A DNA stretch of 64,000 nt from Nemophila menziesii (Eukaryota > Streptophyta > Magnoliopsida > Boraginales > Hydrophyllaceae). The notes below the pieces were generated by a model. It was not told where the DNA came from. It ran no database searches and saw nothing but the letters and a program-made list of their open reading frames with translations. Both the position numbers and the translations under genes were made by a program. Positions 36,975 to 50,739 of the stretch are shown here, in pieces (the first letter of the stretch is position 1; every line of letters begins with the position of its first letter). The stretch is from the NCBI GenBank assembly GCA_029959085.1, contig JARWIR010000035.1, positions 3,764,501 to 3,828,500 on the forward strand, written 5' to 3'.

Positions 36975-37536
36975 GGGTAAAGTCCTTGTGAAACCCCTTA
37001 ACTTTCGCCCGATCTTACGTTTTACCCTTTCTCGCCCTTGATGCACCTATTTTTTGATACCGTTAGCCCTTTTTCTATTTTTCTGTCAGTTGATTGTTAG
37101 TCAACGGCACATGGCGCAATGTCAACGCAACCTTAGAGCCACCTCAACACAACGTCACCTCTACCTGGATGGGTTTTTCCTATGTGTCAAGGGGCTTAAT
37201 TGTCTTTTTGCTTCATTGTTACCCATTTACCACAGACACCCTTGATTTCTGTCGCATTAAACCAAACCAAAAAAAGGATCAAAACACACGTAGTGGTGCA
37301 TGTTCTTTGTGTTCTTCACAAATTTGCGTAAAAAATTACAAAAATTCGTTCAATTTAAGAACCACTTATAAACCATCAATATCCTTTATTTCCCGTTCAT
37401 TAAAACAAATCAAAACACACAGAGTCGAGCGTGTTCTTGGTGTTCTTCACAATTTTGGGGCAAAAGTTGTAGGAATAGTTGAATTAAAGAACAATTTGTT
37501 AAGAAAATTTATACCCAGTTATTACACTCCTTCGTG
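36975..37536 (+). mobile_element. MULE 5' terminal region, unit 2
   Basis: Uninterrupted version of the region split in unit 1, from GGGTAAAGTCC through the empty CTTAC site at 37015-37019 to the transposase ATG. The first 55 bases contain GGGTAAA and TTTTACCC in inverted orientation. Compared with unit 1, CAAAACACACAGAG near 37410 is an extra short stretch. Confidence 0.55.
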
Positions 37537-39080
37537 ATGGCGATTTTGAGCGAAATCCACAGTGATTCAGGTACTAATCTTCTCGACCCATTTCATTTTA
37601 GAACTGTAGATTTGTAGGGTTTAAGGCTACATTCATTTTGAGTAGATTTTTAACAACACAATTCATTGTTTGTTGTAGATTCTGAGAACGGTGATGGCCT
37701 AAATATTAATTCTGGTGTTGATAATAGCGGTTCAGGTTTCTCTTTCCATGATAGCGATAATAACCTGGATGATGAAGAAGATGACATATTGTTCCAGAAT
37801 AACATCGACATTTCAGTTGAATTTGTTGGTGTTGGTTCTTCTCCATCTCTTAACTTAAACGGGTTAGAGCTACCATGTCCAAAAGAATTACCCATAATAG
37901 ATGATGATGATTTCAATGAGGGTTCGTGTGGTGAGTCAAAGAATTTTGTAAATTTGGAAGGGACGTCGTCGTCGGAGGATGGTTAAGGTTCGAGTGTTCA
38001 GAGAAGGAGAAATCCTAGGTTTAATGTACTTGTTGACAAGGATGAACCAAAATTGAAGGTTGGTATGATATTCGTAATGGTGTTGAATTCAGGGAAGCAG
38101 TAAAATCAAAAGCTATTGTGGATGTAAGGAATATTTGGTTCCCCTGTAAGGAACCCGTTAGAGTTAGAGCTAAGTGTAGAGGACAGAATTGTGAATGGTT
38201 TATATATGCCACTAAATGCGAAGATGGTAGTTTTCAAATTTTGTACACTAAATCAATTTTTTATGGGTGTGCACTAAACAGTAGGCATGTTAATTCAACC
38301 GTTCTAGCTAGAAGATAAGCGCATCAGTTGAAGTTAACCTCCTCAATGAAAGCAATTGATTTACAAGAACAAGTCTTGCATGATATTCATGTAAGAATTA
38401 GTAGGAGGCAAGCGTATATGACCATCAAGAAGGGTAAGTCTTTAGATGAATTGTCATTCTCAGATCAGTATAGCTTGCTCAACAACTACTATGCTGAGTT
38501 GGTAAGGACTAATCTGGGTTTAACTTTGTTTTTAAAAACTGAGGAAGTGAAGTTACAGGGTAACACATGTATTTAAGGTCTTATTGTTTTTTAGAACCTC
38601 TGAAAAGAGGGTTTAAGGATGTTGTAGAAAGGTGGTAGGGTTGGATGGTTGTAATCTAAAAGGACCTTATCCAGGTGTGATATTGATCGCGGTTGGGATA
38701 AATTCTAACAATTGTATTCATCCAATTTGGTATGCTTTGGTTGAAACTGAAAATTTGGAGACTTGGAGGTGGTTTGTAAGTTTGTTAATTGATGATCTTG
38801 AGATTGATGATCCTGAAATGTGGGTTTTCGTTACTGATGAGCAAAATGTATACTATTTTACTCATGTAATTATTTTTTAACTTTTCATTTACGAATTTCC
38901 TAATGTGAATTTTGATATATTTACAGGGGTTAGGTATAGCTATAGAGGAGTTTTGGCCAAATGTCGAACACATTCATTGTGTTAGACATCTCCATCAAAA
39001 TTTCAAAAAAAAAAACACATGTAGTTTGCGTTGAAAGACAAGATACGGGAAGACGTTAGAGACTTCCCTATTGCTCTTAA
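37537..39080 (+). pseudogene. MULE (MuDR-type) transposase pseudogene, unit 2
   Basis: ATG 37537, exon 1 to 37570, intron 37571-37678 (108 bp), stop TAA 37984-37986, second recognisable intron 38848-38926. Domains as in unit 1: acidic N-terminus, Mutator DNA-binding part (38118-38318), linker with LQEQVLHDIHVRISRRQAY, and core with VGLDGCNLKGPYPGV and CIHPIWYALVE. Here the second catalytic Asp survives (VTDEQ). The core frame is open from 38632 to the intron. It is inactive because of the shared stop codons and the missing C-terminal half, with the third catalytic residue not covered. Confidence 0.85.
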
Positions 39081-39084
39081 TTTT

Positions 39085-40435
39085 ATTTATTGAGAAAACA
39101 AAGTTTTGAGTTGGGGTCTTGATGTTTCCTTTGTTATGATAAATAAATCTCATTGTGAGATATCTTTTTAGGTTCCTTATGTGCTTAGTTAAAGGGTTTC
39201 CCCTATTATCTTATTTATTCATGTTTGTTACCTTGTTTTGGAGATACGTCGATTTAAGAGCTATTTGTGTGTTAAATGTTAAGCTATTAGGTATACACAT
39301 TATATTAGATGTCAAAGCGTGTATAAAAAGGAGAGAAAAATGATCAAAGGAGGAAACCAAGAGAAAGGGACTAAGAAAACTAATTTTATAAAGTAAAAGA
39401 GTTATTTAGCAGAATTTGAAAGTGAATTTTGTTTTTGTGTTATTTAAGGTCTCTCTATGGGAACAATTATAGCTACGGTAGTTATTATAGCATTGTTGGG
39501 AGATTTATTTATTTGACTTATATAGATACATCATGATTCTTATTTTTTTTTTTTTCCTTATTCAATTTTTTTTCAAAAACACGTATTCAATATTATCATT
39601 TGCAGAATTAATTTGATTGTTTCTAGTATAGACCAGGTACACTTAGCGGATGGACATTCAATAGTCGAGATTATGTTTTATAACATGATTTTGCCTTTAG
39701 CATTTTTTCTTTTCCTTAAATCCATGATGTTTATATTTATCCTTGTTTAAGTTTTATTTTGTTTGTTGAAATTTTAATTGATATGTTCGAACTAATAGCT
39801 CTTCATATTTCCAATTTTCTTGCTTGACTTTTTGACTACTAATTAATGTTTTTACATGGTTCTTTACGATTTACTGTAGTTACAAAACTTACACATTGTA
39901 ATATTTATTGAAAATTACTTAATGCATATAAAATTATCAATGATCTTAAAGATATTTATAGTTTCATAATTAAAAAAAGAAAAAACATAGAGAATTAGTA
40001 TATATTGCCACTTTGATTCGGCCAAAGATTAGAGATATAGATGGTCAAATTCACTTAAGTTGCAGCTATAGACAAATTTCCACTGCAATTTCTGAAGAAA
40101 CCAACAACTTCAATATTTTTGGTCTCTCTTATTGTCATCCGTCCAGCATGGATATATAAGTAGAGGAAGATAAACAAAAACAAAAAAGAATACAAATCGC
40201 AAAAGGTAGATTCTATTGACAAATTTTTCATGTTAAATACAATTTATTCATTTAATTTATTTTTATAATTACAATTAAATTTTTTCGAAAGAAATAAAAG
40301 AAAAGATGTTTATTGGTGTTATTCAAATTGTATTTATAAATTAAGAATTAAAATTTGAAACTTTTTGAAAATATGATATGAAAATTAATTTGTATTGTCC
40401 AAAGTTATTAATATATATATTATTGACTCATATGT
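39085..40435 (+). mobile_element. Old Athila 3' end: PPT and LTR start, unit 2
   Basis: TTTTGAGTTGGGGTCT then TGATGTTTCCT at 39120. The hairpin before it has decayed relative to unit 1 (TTTATT-GAGAA-AACAAA). The stretch contains the 101 bases absent from unit 1. Confidence 0.55.
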
Positions 40436-40437
40436 AG

Positions 40438-41985
40438 GTGATTTATGAGAATTGGGTTTAGGAAGATGATTCTAGAAAGGTAGTTGTTGTACCAAAGGTG
40501 CAAGAAAAATGCAGAGTCATCTCCACCACATCAGATTTTATCACCCTCATATCCAATGCTAATTTCTTGTCCTATTGGTGATAGAGTACAAAAATCTCGT
40601 AGAGACGTCAAAAAAAGTGAAGATCAATGTCTTAGTACTAGGAATCGTCCAAAAACAGCCAAAACATCATCAAATCTTCAAGTAGACTCTCTCCAAAAAG
40701 ATTTAAATAATTGAGTTCGAGATATTGGATTAAAGATAAATCGAATAGATTTTAAAGAAAACTACCACCAGAGCCATAAGATCCTGGAGGTTTCAACATG
40801 CCAATTTAGATAGGTGGTAAGTTTGAAGCTAAGGAGATGTGTGCCATTGGTTTAGGTGTCAATCTCATGCCCAATATTGTGTTTAATAAGTTGGGAATCA
40901 GAGATGACAAGGCAATGACTATCATCTTACAATTGGCAGATCATTCCCCAACAAATCAGGGAATCATCAAGGAATCATTAAGGATGTGCTCGTCAACATA
41001 GGTAATCTTGCTATTTCCACTTATTTTCTTATTCTTGATTATGTTTCCATTATTGGCAAAACAAACTCTCCATAATTGAAAACTAGGGAACCATGAACCT
41101 CCGTATTGAATATTCATCCCAAACATTTATGTTTTGGGAAAGAAGTACAAAAACAAGTCACGAGAGGTCCCATCAGTATGAGTTGTGACCAAATAGGCTA
41201 AGGCTTAGAGACCCCAAGAAAAAAGAAAGGAAAAAGAAGAATATGAGTTTGGTTTAAGCGATGAGGTTGCGTATAAAGCTCCCAACCCCAATAATAGACT
41301 ATGGGGATAAAAGAAGACTTGGATAGGGCTTTTCGTAGTCTCTGAAGTTGTTTTAGCAAAGGCGATTGCGGTAAAAGTGAATAAAGATCGCAAGTTCTGA
41401 TTGGTATATTTGAATAGCCTCACCGGCTATTGGTGAGGCTAAATAAGTAAGAGGTACAGACAACGTCGAACTTTTAACGACATAAAATAAACGTGCTTAC
41501 CGGAAACAATCACAAACTTTTCTTTTACTCCAAAGCCCACGCTTCTACTCTTCCCCACAAGTCATGTCATTAAATCACAAAATCTCTGTAATCATTTTCT
41601 ATCCATAACACAACTACCAAAATATATTATGGAGACAAAAAAATATATTTGTTGGAATCAAAATCTTTAAACACCAAATCAATTATTTTTTGTAATTATT
41701 TGAAAAAAATATTATATTTCAAAAATTCTGAAAATATCCAAATACAACTTAGCTACCGAATTCCTCATACATGAACATATCACATTTTTTCCTGAAACAT
41801 ATACCATATATATAATGATAAACACAATAGCATTATGAATATATATTACTCAATTGAAAATTTAGGCAACAAGAATTGAATGAAGAAAGGTCACAGAAAT
41901 TTACTCATATAGGAACATATAAATACAAATCCAAAAACCATTATTTTTTAAATTGGAATATCTAACTAACATATAAATTTACTCA
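40438..41985 (+). repeat. Left arm of inverted repeat, unit 2
   Basis: Same as 24845-26390. It contains the same protease (GLGVNLMPNIVFNKLGI) and integrase-tail-like remnants between 40438 and 41455. Confidence 0.8.
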
Positions 41986-41994
41986 TTAGTTATT

Positions 41995-43735
41995 CTTTTT
42001 TAATAGATAATTTTTTTTAGATTTTTATTTATATGCTCCTACGCGTATATTTCTATGATATTGCTTCATTCGATCCTTGTTGCCTAATTTTTCTATTGAC
42101 TAATATATATTCACAATGATATTGTGTTTATGATTATATATATGGTATCTGTTTTAGGAAAAATTATGATATGTTCATGTATGAGAAATTTTGTAACTAA
42201 GTGGTATTTTGATATTTTCAAATTTTTTAGAATATAATATTCTTTTGAAATAATAAAAAAAAAAAATTGATTTTCTGTTTAAAGTTTTTGATTCCAACAA
42301 TTATATATTGGTCTCCATAATATATTTTGGTGGTTGTGTTGATAGAAAGTTATTACGGAGATTTGGTGATGCAATGACATGACTTCTGTTGAAGAGTAAA
42401 GGAGTGGGATTTGGAGTTGCAATAAAGTTAGAGATTGTCTCCCATAAGCACTTTTATTTCACGTCATCTCTTATTTATATAGCCTCCCCAGTAGCGAGTG
42501 ACACTATTCTCCTATACCAATCAGAATTTGCAACCTTAATTCACTTGTACCTCAATCTCCTTTGCTGGAACGACTTGAGTGATGACGTACATCCCTATCA
42601 AAAAGTTCTTGTATCCATGTGCTCTATTATCGGGCTTGGGAGCGTTCCACGCAACCCCAACGCCTACACCACACTCTTTTTGTTCTTTTTTTTCTTCTTC
42701 ACTGTTTCTTGGGGGCTCCAAGACTTAGTCTCTTTGGTAACAACTCAGACTGATGGGACCCTTTGTAACTCCTTTTTGTATTTCTTTCCCAAAACATAGA
42801 ATGTTTTGGATTCATATACAATACAGAGGGTCAGCGTTCCCTCTTTTATGTTGATTATGGTGAGTCTTGTCGCCTATAATGGACCCCAAGTATTAATGAG
42901 ACATTCTGATCTGTAACATAATCATGAATCACCGAATAAGTTGAATTAGCTAGATTAACTATGTGAATGACCACGTACTTAATAATTTCTCACAGATTTG
43001 TTATGGAATGATCAGCCAATTGTAAGAAGATTGTGGTTGGCTTGTCACCAAACTTCTCCAAAACACTATTTGGCATGAGATTGACACCCGGCCTCAAGTT
43101 ACACATCGCCTTCGCTTCGAACTTACAGCCTATCTTGATTGGTATGTTGAAACCTCTAGGAACTTGTGGCTTTCATTTTAGTTTCCTTTGAAATCTCTTT
43201 GACAATTCTTCAATTAGATCCACTATCACGATCTCCATAATTTTACTCTTCTTGGAGAGACTCTCCTTGAAGATTTGATGATGTTTTGACTGCTTCTCCA
43301 AAGTTGTGAGTACTACGACTTTGATCTTGACTTGTTTTGACGTCTCTACGAGATTCCTTTACTCGGTATCACCAATAGGACAAGTAATTCTTAGTGGATA
43401 CAGGGGTGATCTTGACTTGGTGGTGGCGACTCCCCTTCCTCTTCTTTTGCACCTTTGGTGCAACAACTACCTATCTAGAATCATCTTCCTCAACCCAATC
43501 CTCAACAAACACCTAATCTAAGTTTAGCTTGCTTGACTGTTTTGTATTTGGAATACCCACTACAATAGATGCAACTTGTGGCGATTCTACTATCTTCTCA
43601 ACTTGAATGCTAATTGCCTTACACGACTCTAACCCAACGTTGCTATCACTGCTTTGAATGGTCTTAACATTAGTATTCGTGCCTTGGCCAATTTGCATGG
43701 GTGGACCTTGTGTAATTTTTGAATTGTCGTAGTGA
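41995..43735 (-). repeat. Right arm of inverted repeat, unit 2
   Basis: Same as 26400-28150. Confidence 0.8.
42450..43698 (-). pseudogene. Athila gag-linker/protease and integrase-tail-like remnant, unit 2 right arm
   Basis: Counterpart of 26870-28118. The frame 42536-42721 (minus) is clearer than in unit 1: WNAPKPDNRA, HGYKNFLIGMYVITQVV and PAKEIEV, aligning with LWKAHKRENRP, RSFKDSWMGPFLITKVV and SAKVIEI of element 3. The gag-linker frame 43513-43698 reads NVGLESCKAISIQVEK. Confidence 0.7.
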
Positions 43736-46700
43736 GTTGTTTGTTCAATTCCCTTGCTTTATAACATGTATATTTTTTAGAGTTAGACTAAGGAAAAGAA
43801 TGATTGCAACACAGGTAGTATCATCAAACATATTGATGTTATTATGACTCACGCTCACTTATCAATACTCCCAATTATCTGTAAGAGATCAATGATTAGT
43901 CGAATTTGTTATTCATTTTTTAAGATACCATCAGATGTCTAGGCTATCTTAATCACTTTAAACACGTATATTAGATTTTATTGAAGGCCAAGATTAGGTG
44001 TTCTCATATGAGTACAATCATGTATTTTCACTGACGTAATATTGCCATGGTAGTACCCTTCATCCCCTTATTAAATGTTTTCTCACTTATCATAAGTGGT
44101 AGGATACTTGTAATACTCATAAACTAAATCATCCTTATAACTTATTAATATTCTTCTAATAGTAGAGTATTTATACTTATATAGTTAATAAGCCCCTATG
44201 TTTCTCATGTGATAATTGTGCATATTTCCTAAAGATCAACTTTCACTTTATTGACAACCTCATTCTAGTTCCTCAACTACATAATGTGTCTTAAGTTTTC
44301 ATATGGTATAGTTATATCACGCTTAATCTTAAAATATCAAAAAGATATTACTCATAGGCATTTTCTAGTAATTCTAGTGACTCTCGTTAATATGTAATAT
44401 ATTTCTTACGATAATATTGTCTTTAAATGCCAATTGAACTCACAAATAGAAAACAAAAGAAGTGAAACATAAAGTTCACCAAGTTTACAATACACCATAC
44501 TTTTGTTTATTTAATAATGACTCAGTTTTATCAAGATAAAATGCTAAGTTCTCTACAAAACTTTAACTATTCTAACACATTCAATTAAGAAAGAATAAAC
44601 TAGACCCATATGATTAAGCGATTACAAAGTCAAACATATTCATACAATAGCCTAAATTTTAATATCTACTATTGTTGTTGACAAAACATAATATCTTAAG
44701 CAAAAAGTAATGTATCAACTTATTTAAGATAAATAAATTAATCTCTAGAAGATATATCCTTCAGGTTTACACATTCAACGGTTATATGAATGAATGGTGT
44801 ACTTATTCTATCAAAATATTTTCTTCTGTTCCATGTAATTAAAATACTGAATAATAATTTATCTATAAAGAAACCAAGGTTAAATAAAAGAAGGATATTT
44901 TTAGTGGCTAAGAGAATCAAAAAAATACGGGACTCATGTGCTTGAATCTTGTTACAAAAAAACACATTCTTTTATTGTACAGTGTACAAAGTGACGCAAT
45001 ATCTTATCTCATAATAACATTCGAATATAATAAACAAACTTTTGGTGTATCATTTAAACCAAAATATTATTATAATGTAGCGATTATTGCTTGAAGAAAC
45101 CCATGTTTAGCCAGGACCACGTCATCATCCAAGAAAAAACAAAACAATTATAAAATATAAATATTGATGGATATAAATCCAAAATTGGTTATAAAATAGG
45201 TTACAATATTAGTTGACTCCACGTAGGCCTGGGTTTGATCCCCATCAATTTTTTTGTTATTCGAAAATGCCAAAACGATGCCATTTTAGGCGTCTTCCCC
45301 ACCAATAAAAATTGGTGAGTTTCATTAAAAATACTTTTAAAATGGAATATATTATTCATTTTTAGTCTAAATTGAACAAAATTCGTATAATTGAGTTTCA
45401 TATTTCAAGCATGACATAAATACAAACTTTTTTCAGTTTCGATGGATGTCACACAAACCCATAATTAAAATACATGTGTGAATTTTGATAACATGCATCT
45501 CTTACGTATAATACACAAAAACTCATTCCAATATTAATATGAACAAGGCTCAAATACATAACTAAGAAAACTAAAGAGGGTTCGAGACAAACCTCTGATA
45601 CATAATTAAGAATCAAAATGCATCCCGGTGTAGAACCAATTAAGTGAAGAACAAGATTTCTCTTTCACAACATAAATGTCGATAGCTAAAATATATATAA
45701 GAGAACCCATATAAATAAAATTTAAAGAAATGAATTTTTCTTGTTCATGCAATAACTTTTTATCTTAAAATTATTTATAGCTTCTCCGCATAGTAAAAAA
45801 CATAAGATGGGTCGAACTATCCCATTACGAAAACCCACATAAACCATTTTTTTAAATATAGAAAAGCTACTTTATTCATCAATATGATTATCTTAAAGTT
45901 AACTCACCATAGATTTAATGATTATGTAAAATGAAACATAAGTCCTTATTGATTAGATCAACATGTTATTCTAATAAAGTTACTAAACAGGAAAAAATGA
46001 AGGTGTTGTTAGTATCATTTATCCAGAGAATGGAATGTATAAATTAATAGCTATTCTATTATGTTATGTCATGCTCAAATTTTAGTGTTTATTGTTAGAA
46101 AATATTTAAATACTTTATTTATAGTGAGTATGTATTTGACCTTATGGGTGATCCAGTCACGCTTATTCCTGGTAAGCTATAGTAAACTTACAAATATTGG
46201 GTTTGACCTACTATAAATGATTGGTAGGATCGTGAAAAGATAAACATGTTTACGTCCATTTCATGTTACATGTTCTGAAAATTTATATAATTACATATTA
46301 AGTAAATTAGTGATAACTATTTTACTGGGATGATTATACTACACCATAAAATTGCTTCTAAAATTTAGTAGGTAAGCAAGTCAAGATGTTCTTTTTCTCC
46401 ATTAAAAGAAAAAGCATGTTCCCCTAACATGTTTCATTAAGTTTGCAGCTTGATTATGTTACCTTCCATATAAGTGTACTTCAGAGCCTTATACGCTTTT
46501 GGCAACATAAGAAGAATAAAATTGAGCTTGATGATAGGAAAAAATTGTCATGTTTGAACGATAGATGATAAAAGTTGTTAGAGAGCGTATATCTTCCTTA
46601 GAAGTTGATAATACGACCAATGGTCATGTTATTTCATTAAAAAAACAATGCTTGAGTAATTGTCATAGTAAGTTTAACATTCTATTTTACTATTAAATAT

Positions 46701-48346
46701 ATAAGTTTCAGTAGTTTCATACTTATGACTATTTATGTAAGAACGTTTGTAATTGTGTGATACATGTTACAGCTTACATGGACTCCAAAGAGAGTAAAAG
46801 AAGATGTGAATGCTTGTGCAAGTGCTGAGATTCTGTTATAGGGAGTCTGAAAGGGAAGATTTGTTATTAGTTACCTTAAAGAATGCATATAATATGTATA
46901 ATTAGATGACATAGACATTGATTAAGCTTTATAATGATATCTACATCCAATTATATTTTATAATATTGAATACTTTTTCTTTGAAGAAAGATTATATTCT
47001 TCTTGTTTCTATCTTTATTCTGTTTGAGGTATTGTAAAAATCTCATAATGATCAAATAACATGTACAAGAGTAGACATGAAATGTAAAAATCCCACTTTA
47101 GAGAATGTAATATAACAAAAAGACTAATATATCACCAGATATTATAATCTCAACAGAAAATTTGCATTAGTTCCTCAATTAGTAATGTTTGAAAAAAACA
47201 TCCAAACAATCGTTTTATTTAGATGAATAATTATACTTATTAGTATTAAACAAAATAGAAGAGTTCAATAGCTATATGAATGATAAGGTCTATGTCCGTT
47301 CCCTTAAAGCCTCGCAAAAAAATGATGCATGGACAACATCATCATTTGTATATTATAGTCTAATGTTTTCATCCTTTCTAGATTGTTGCATATGAATCTA
47401 TGTTAATATAATCTGACTTCATTTAATAATAAAGTAACTATTTTTATTTTTCTATAGTATTTTACTCAATATTTAAGATTTTTTACATTAGAGAAGAGTG
47501 AACATTTGTCGAGACTCTCAAAGAAGAATCGAAATATAATAATTTCCAAGATAATAATCATTTATATGGTTGAAACTATCAAAATATGTTCTAAAAGCAG
47601 AATATCTAACAATCGTCTAGCTACAAATATTTTCAAAAGTATTATGATCTGATTCAAAATAAATTTATATCAATTGTACATTTATCTCAACATACAAAGT
47701 TGGATCCCAGTTACATTAACATTAAAGTCTAGAATTTCTTAAAGAAAGTTACATCTTCTTGGATCTCGTATAATAAGAAGCTTCTTTCAACTTTTCAAGC
47801 TTGGCTTCAAGAATCCTCGTGTCATCTTTACAAACAACTCTCCTCATTTTAGCTTTCTAATATTTGTTTCTTTCAAAAGCATGAGTCAAAATCAACACTA
47901 AACTAGCCTACTCTCATAAAAAAAACCTAGTCGATTGAAATATCTTAAAGAAATAACCAATATTTTACACAAATTCTGATTTATTTAATAAAATTGTGAA
48001 CGTTGATTCTTTTTTTTTCAGGTTTTGTGGATTCATGAACGGTTTTAGTAAGCCTAATATCATAAGTGAATCTCGTCCCAAAGTAACCTTATTATGTCGA
48101 AAATAATAGTAAGATCTATTGTGACATAGCCTTGAAACGCTAAACTAGGATTTGCCATGAGGTCTTAGCTGGTCGATAAATAATTCTTTTGAAATGGGTT
48201 AATCACTAAAAAAGGGCTTACACTCCATTTTCATGTTGTTGCAATATCATAGGAAACTATTTAATGTTTCTAAGTGTAGTTACTATGGAAAAAGATTATA
48301 AAGTATCTTAGAAGAGTTTATTAAGTAAGGATAACTGGTTGTCCTT
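43736..48346. other. AT-rich stretch of unit 2, no gene assigned
   Basis: Counterpart of 28151-32726. The protein-like trace near 46490-46670 has a one-base loss relative to unit 1. The minus-strand frame 44738-44965 exists only in this unit and has no recognised domain. Confidence 0.5.
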
Positions 48347-48952
48347 TGTGTGTTCTAAAATAAATGCAATAAGGATAGGAGAACCACAACCGCAAGTGTA
48401 CGGTTGTCCCAAGTAATATAAGTGATATTACCGATTCGTTCTCAGGGACGAAATGGTTGACTCTAATGCTTATCAAATAGTGGTTAATTGCACGTGAAAA
48501 AAATTAAATGATTTTAAGATTTTTTTGTTTGGTTTTCTAATGCTAAGACAATGAATTAAAATATTAAATTAATGCAAGTAAATAACTAGACACAAGAAAA
48601 TAAAGTGTTTACGCAAGATAAGAAGGCAGTATTTGAGAGACGCTAGGGTGTCAGCTAATTATCATTCATTTCAAACATTGTTTAAGGGACAAAATAGTAA
48701 ATTTATATTGGTCGGGATTCGGAATTCTCCTTGTCCCCGTCAGAGTGGACTAAGGATCGACTCTCAAGTGCTACAAACCCCGTCAGGGTGATTATTGTCC
48801 ACTCTCAAATGATTAAGTTTATTCTACCCAATTGGCCATAGGATTAATTACGCTCTTCAGAGTCAAAAAACTTCTATCCTACATTCATTAACTAGTTCGG
48901 TACCTAGACCCCCGTCAAGGTGATCCAATCGCCACTAATTGGAATAGCCTAG
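48347..48952 (-). repeat. Element 4 3' LTR, outer part
   Basis: Contains the ACAACCG-CAAGTGTA-CGGTTGT hairpin (48386-48407) and TCGTTCTCAGGGACGAA, signals shared by position with the LTRs of elements 1 and 3. It ends in CCTAG, the element 3 target site. Confidence 0.75.
48948..48952. repeat. Target-site duplication CCTAG, left of element 3
   Basis: CCTAG before TGATGTCTCC; repeated at 58839-58843 after the 3' LTR. Confidence 0.95.
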
Positions 48953-50490
48953 TGATGTCTCCTCATTTGTGATAGATTATGTTAGGATGAGACATCATTT
49001 TTAGTGATTTAGAATTCAGTAATGTCGATTTTCTTGAGTTTTAGTGTACTTTCCTATTTTGAGTCTTGATTTGTAGAATTATTATTTTTAGAGCATATTG
49101 GGTTTAATTGTTTATTTAGTGTGTAGCTTTAAAGATAATTATGGAGCTTAATTAGAGTCCAAGTCAAAGATTACAACTTATGGAAAGAGATTTGCATGGT
49201 AATTGGAGATAAGGAAACAAAAGCTAAAAAGATGGAAAAGGAAAAGCTGCCTAAATCTGGGATTCTGCATACACTTTCAAAGATATGGGTTTTTACCTAA
49301 GAAATAGTCTGAATCTGGTGATTTCATTCTTTATGGTCAAGATAGTTCTGTTGGGATTCTTTCGGTATCTTATGGAGCTCAAACCTACCAATAACCAAGA
49401 AGATATGCTCAAAACGGTCCAGCAGTGTTTATCTTTATTTCCATACGAATTTGAGTTGGGCTAGAAGTCCAATACCTTAGCTCTTCCTCAAGAAAACGAA
49501 TTAGGTCTTCTAAACACCTATAAATACACCCTTATATCACTTGTAAATCCCCCTATTAATCTTTGCCTCATAGTAATTAGTTCTTTAGGTTTTATTCTTC
49601 CAGTTTATTGTAGAGAGCAAGATGATGTCTTTTGTAATTTCTTTTAGTTTATTTCCATTAGGTATGAACTAAACTCCCCATAGCTTGGGTTTTGCATAAT
49701 GTATAAACTATGAATTCTAATTCTTCTATCTAAGTTTCTTTGGCAATTATATGTTTTAATTTGATATTAGCTACTTACTTAATATTTGTTTATGTGTTTT
49801 GATTTAATGTCTTTCCTAGAACTGATCACTTTAGGATTGTTTTAATAGTAGTTAGATGGTCTCCTCGACAGGGTGTTTAACTATTGAACCACCACATAAT
49901 GTCTAGTGTCGATAGTAGTTCTGACAAAACATGTTTCTAACTAGATAGTCATTAGGGTTTGTTTTAATCACCATATCACCAATTGATTGTAGTGTGCTGG
50001 ATAGGGCCTTAGTGGCGTTTGATAACCCTATTTGAGTCCTCGTCTTGGTTGTGCCGTAGCCCCCTTAGTCGCTCTCAAGGTCTAAGGTATGGGAATTTAG
50101 AATCCTGACTAAGTATACCAAGAGCTAATATTCTCCCTTATTAACTAGATTCATAGATAGAATTAGAAGGATTAGTGCATACTAGCAAAACCAGAGCTAT
50201 ACTTCTCATCTCATATTCTTAATCTTTTACTTTATTGTCTTTACTTTTCCTAGTTCTAATTTAGAATCTCGAAATTCTCTCTTTACTTTATTTGTCTTCT
50301 AATTATTTACTTTTACTCGTCATTTCTACCTACGCGATTAACACACTTAAGTCCCTGAGAACGAACTCTACTTATCATTAAAACTTGCATACAACCTGTA
50401 ATACTTGCAGTACTGTGCCTGTCTAGGGTGAGAATGCGTAGTTTCTTGGCTTATTTTAATCTTATTTTTATCACACCCTAGGCACCACCA
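48953..50490 (+). repeat. Element 3 5' LTR
   Basis: 1538 bp. TATAAATA at 49519-49526 is the likely core promoter. It ends GGCACCACCA, six bases before the primer-binding site. Confidence 0.95.
49519..49526 (+). promoter_or_regulatory. TATA box of element 3 5' LTR
   Basis: TATAAATA in CACCTATAAATACACCC, conserved in the 3' LTR (57867-57874), the truncated copy in unit 1, and on the opposite strand in both LTRs of element 1. Confidence 0.65.
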
Positions 50491-50496
50491 AGTTTT

Positions 50497-50514
50497 TGGC
50501 GCCGCTGCCGGGGA
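50497..50514 (+). other. Primer-binding site, tRNA-Asp type, element 3
   Basis: TGGCGCCGCTGCCGGGGA, identical to element 1. Complementary to the 3' end of tRNA-Asp(GTC) with one mismatch as I recall the tRNA; typical of Athila-type elements. Confidence 0.88.
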
Positions 50515-50739
50515 CTTGTGTCTCGTTAGCATGTGGGTTATCTATTTCGAGTAGTAGTTTTTAATTAGTTTTTACTTTTCAGTTTTTAGTTTTTATTTTT
50601 CCAGATTTACGCCTGTGGTTTGCTTTAGTCTTTTTCAGGTTTCACAGTGTTTAATTATTGGCCTCCTTTATCGGAGCCTGAGAGGAGCTTCAGACCTTAT
50701 AACAAACGAGTTCGTGAGGAAAGAGCCTTGAGAAGAGTA

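Larger units (their letters stand above)
34101..49738 (+). repeat. Tandem segmental duplication, unit 2
   Basis: Second copy of unit 1, without element 1. Unit-specific indels include 39820-39920 (101 bases missing from unit 1), about 46811-46847 (bounded by TGAA on both sides) and about 48625-48640. Unit 2 continues into the rest of the element 3 LTR. Confidence 0.93.
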
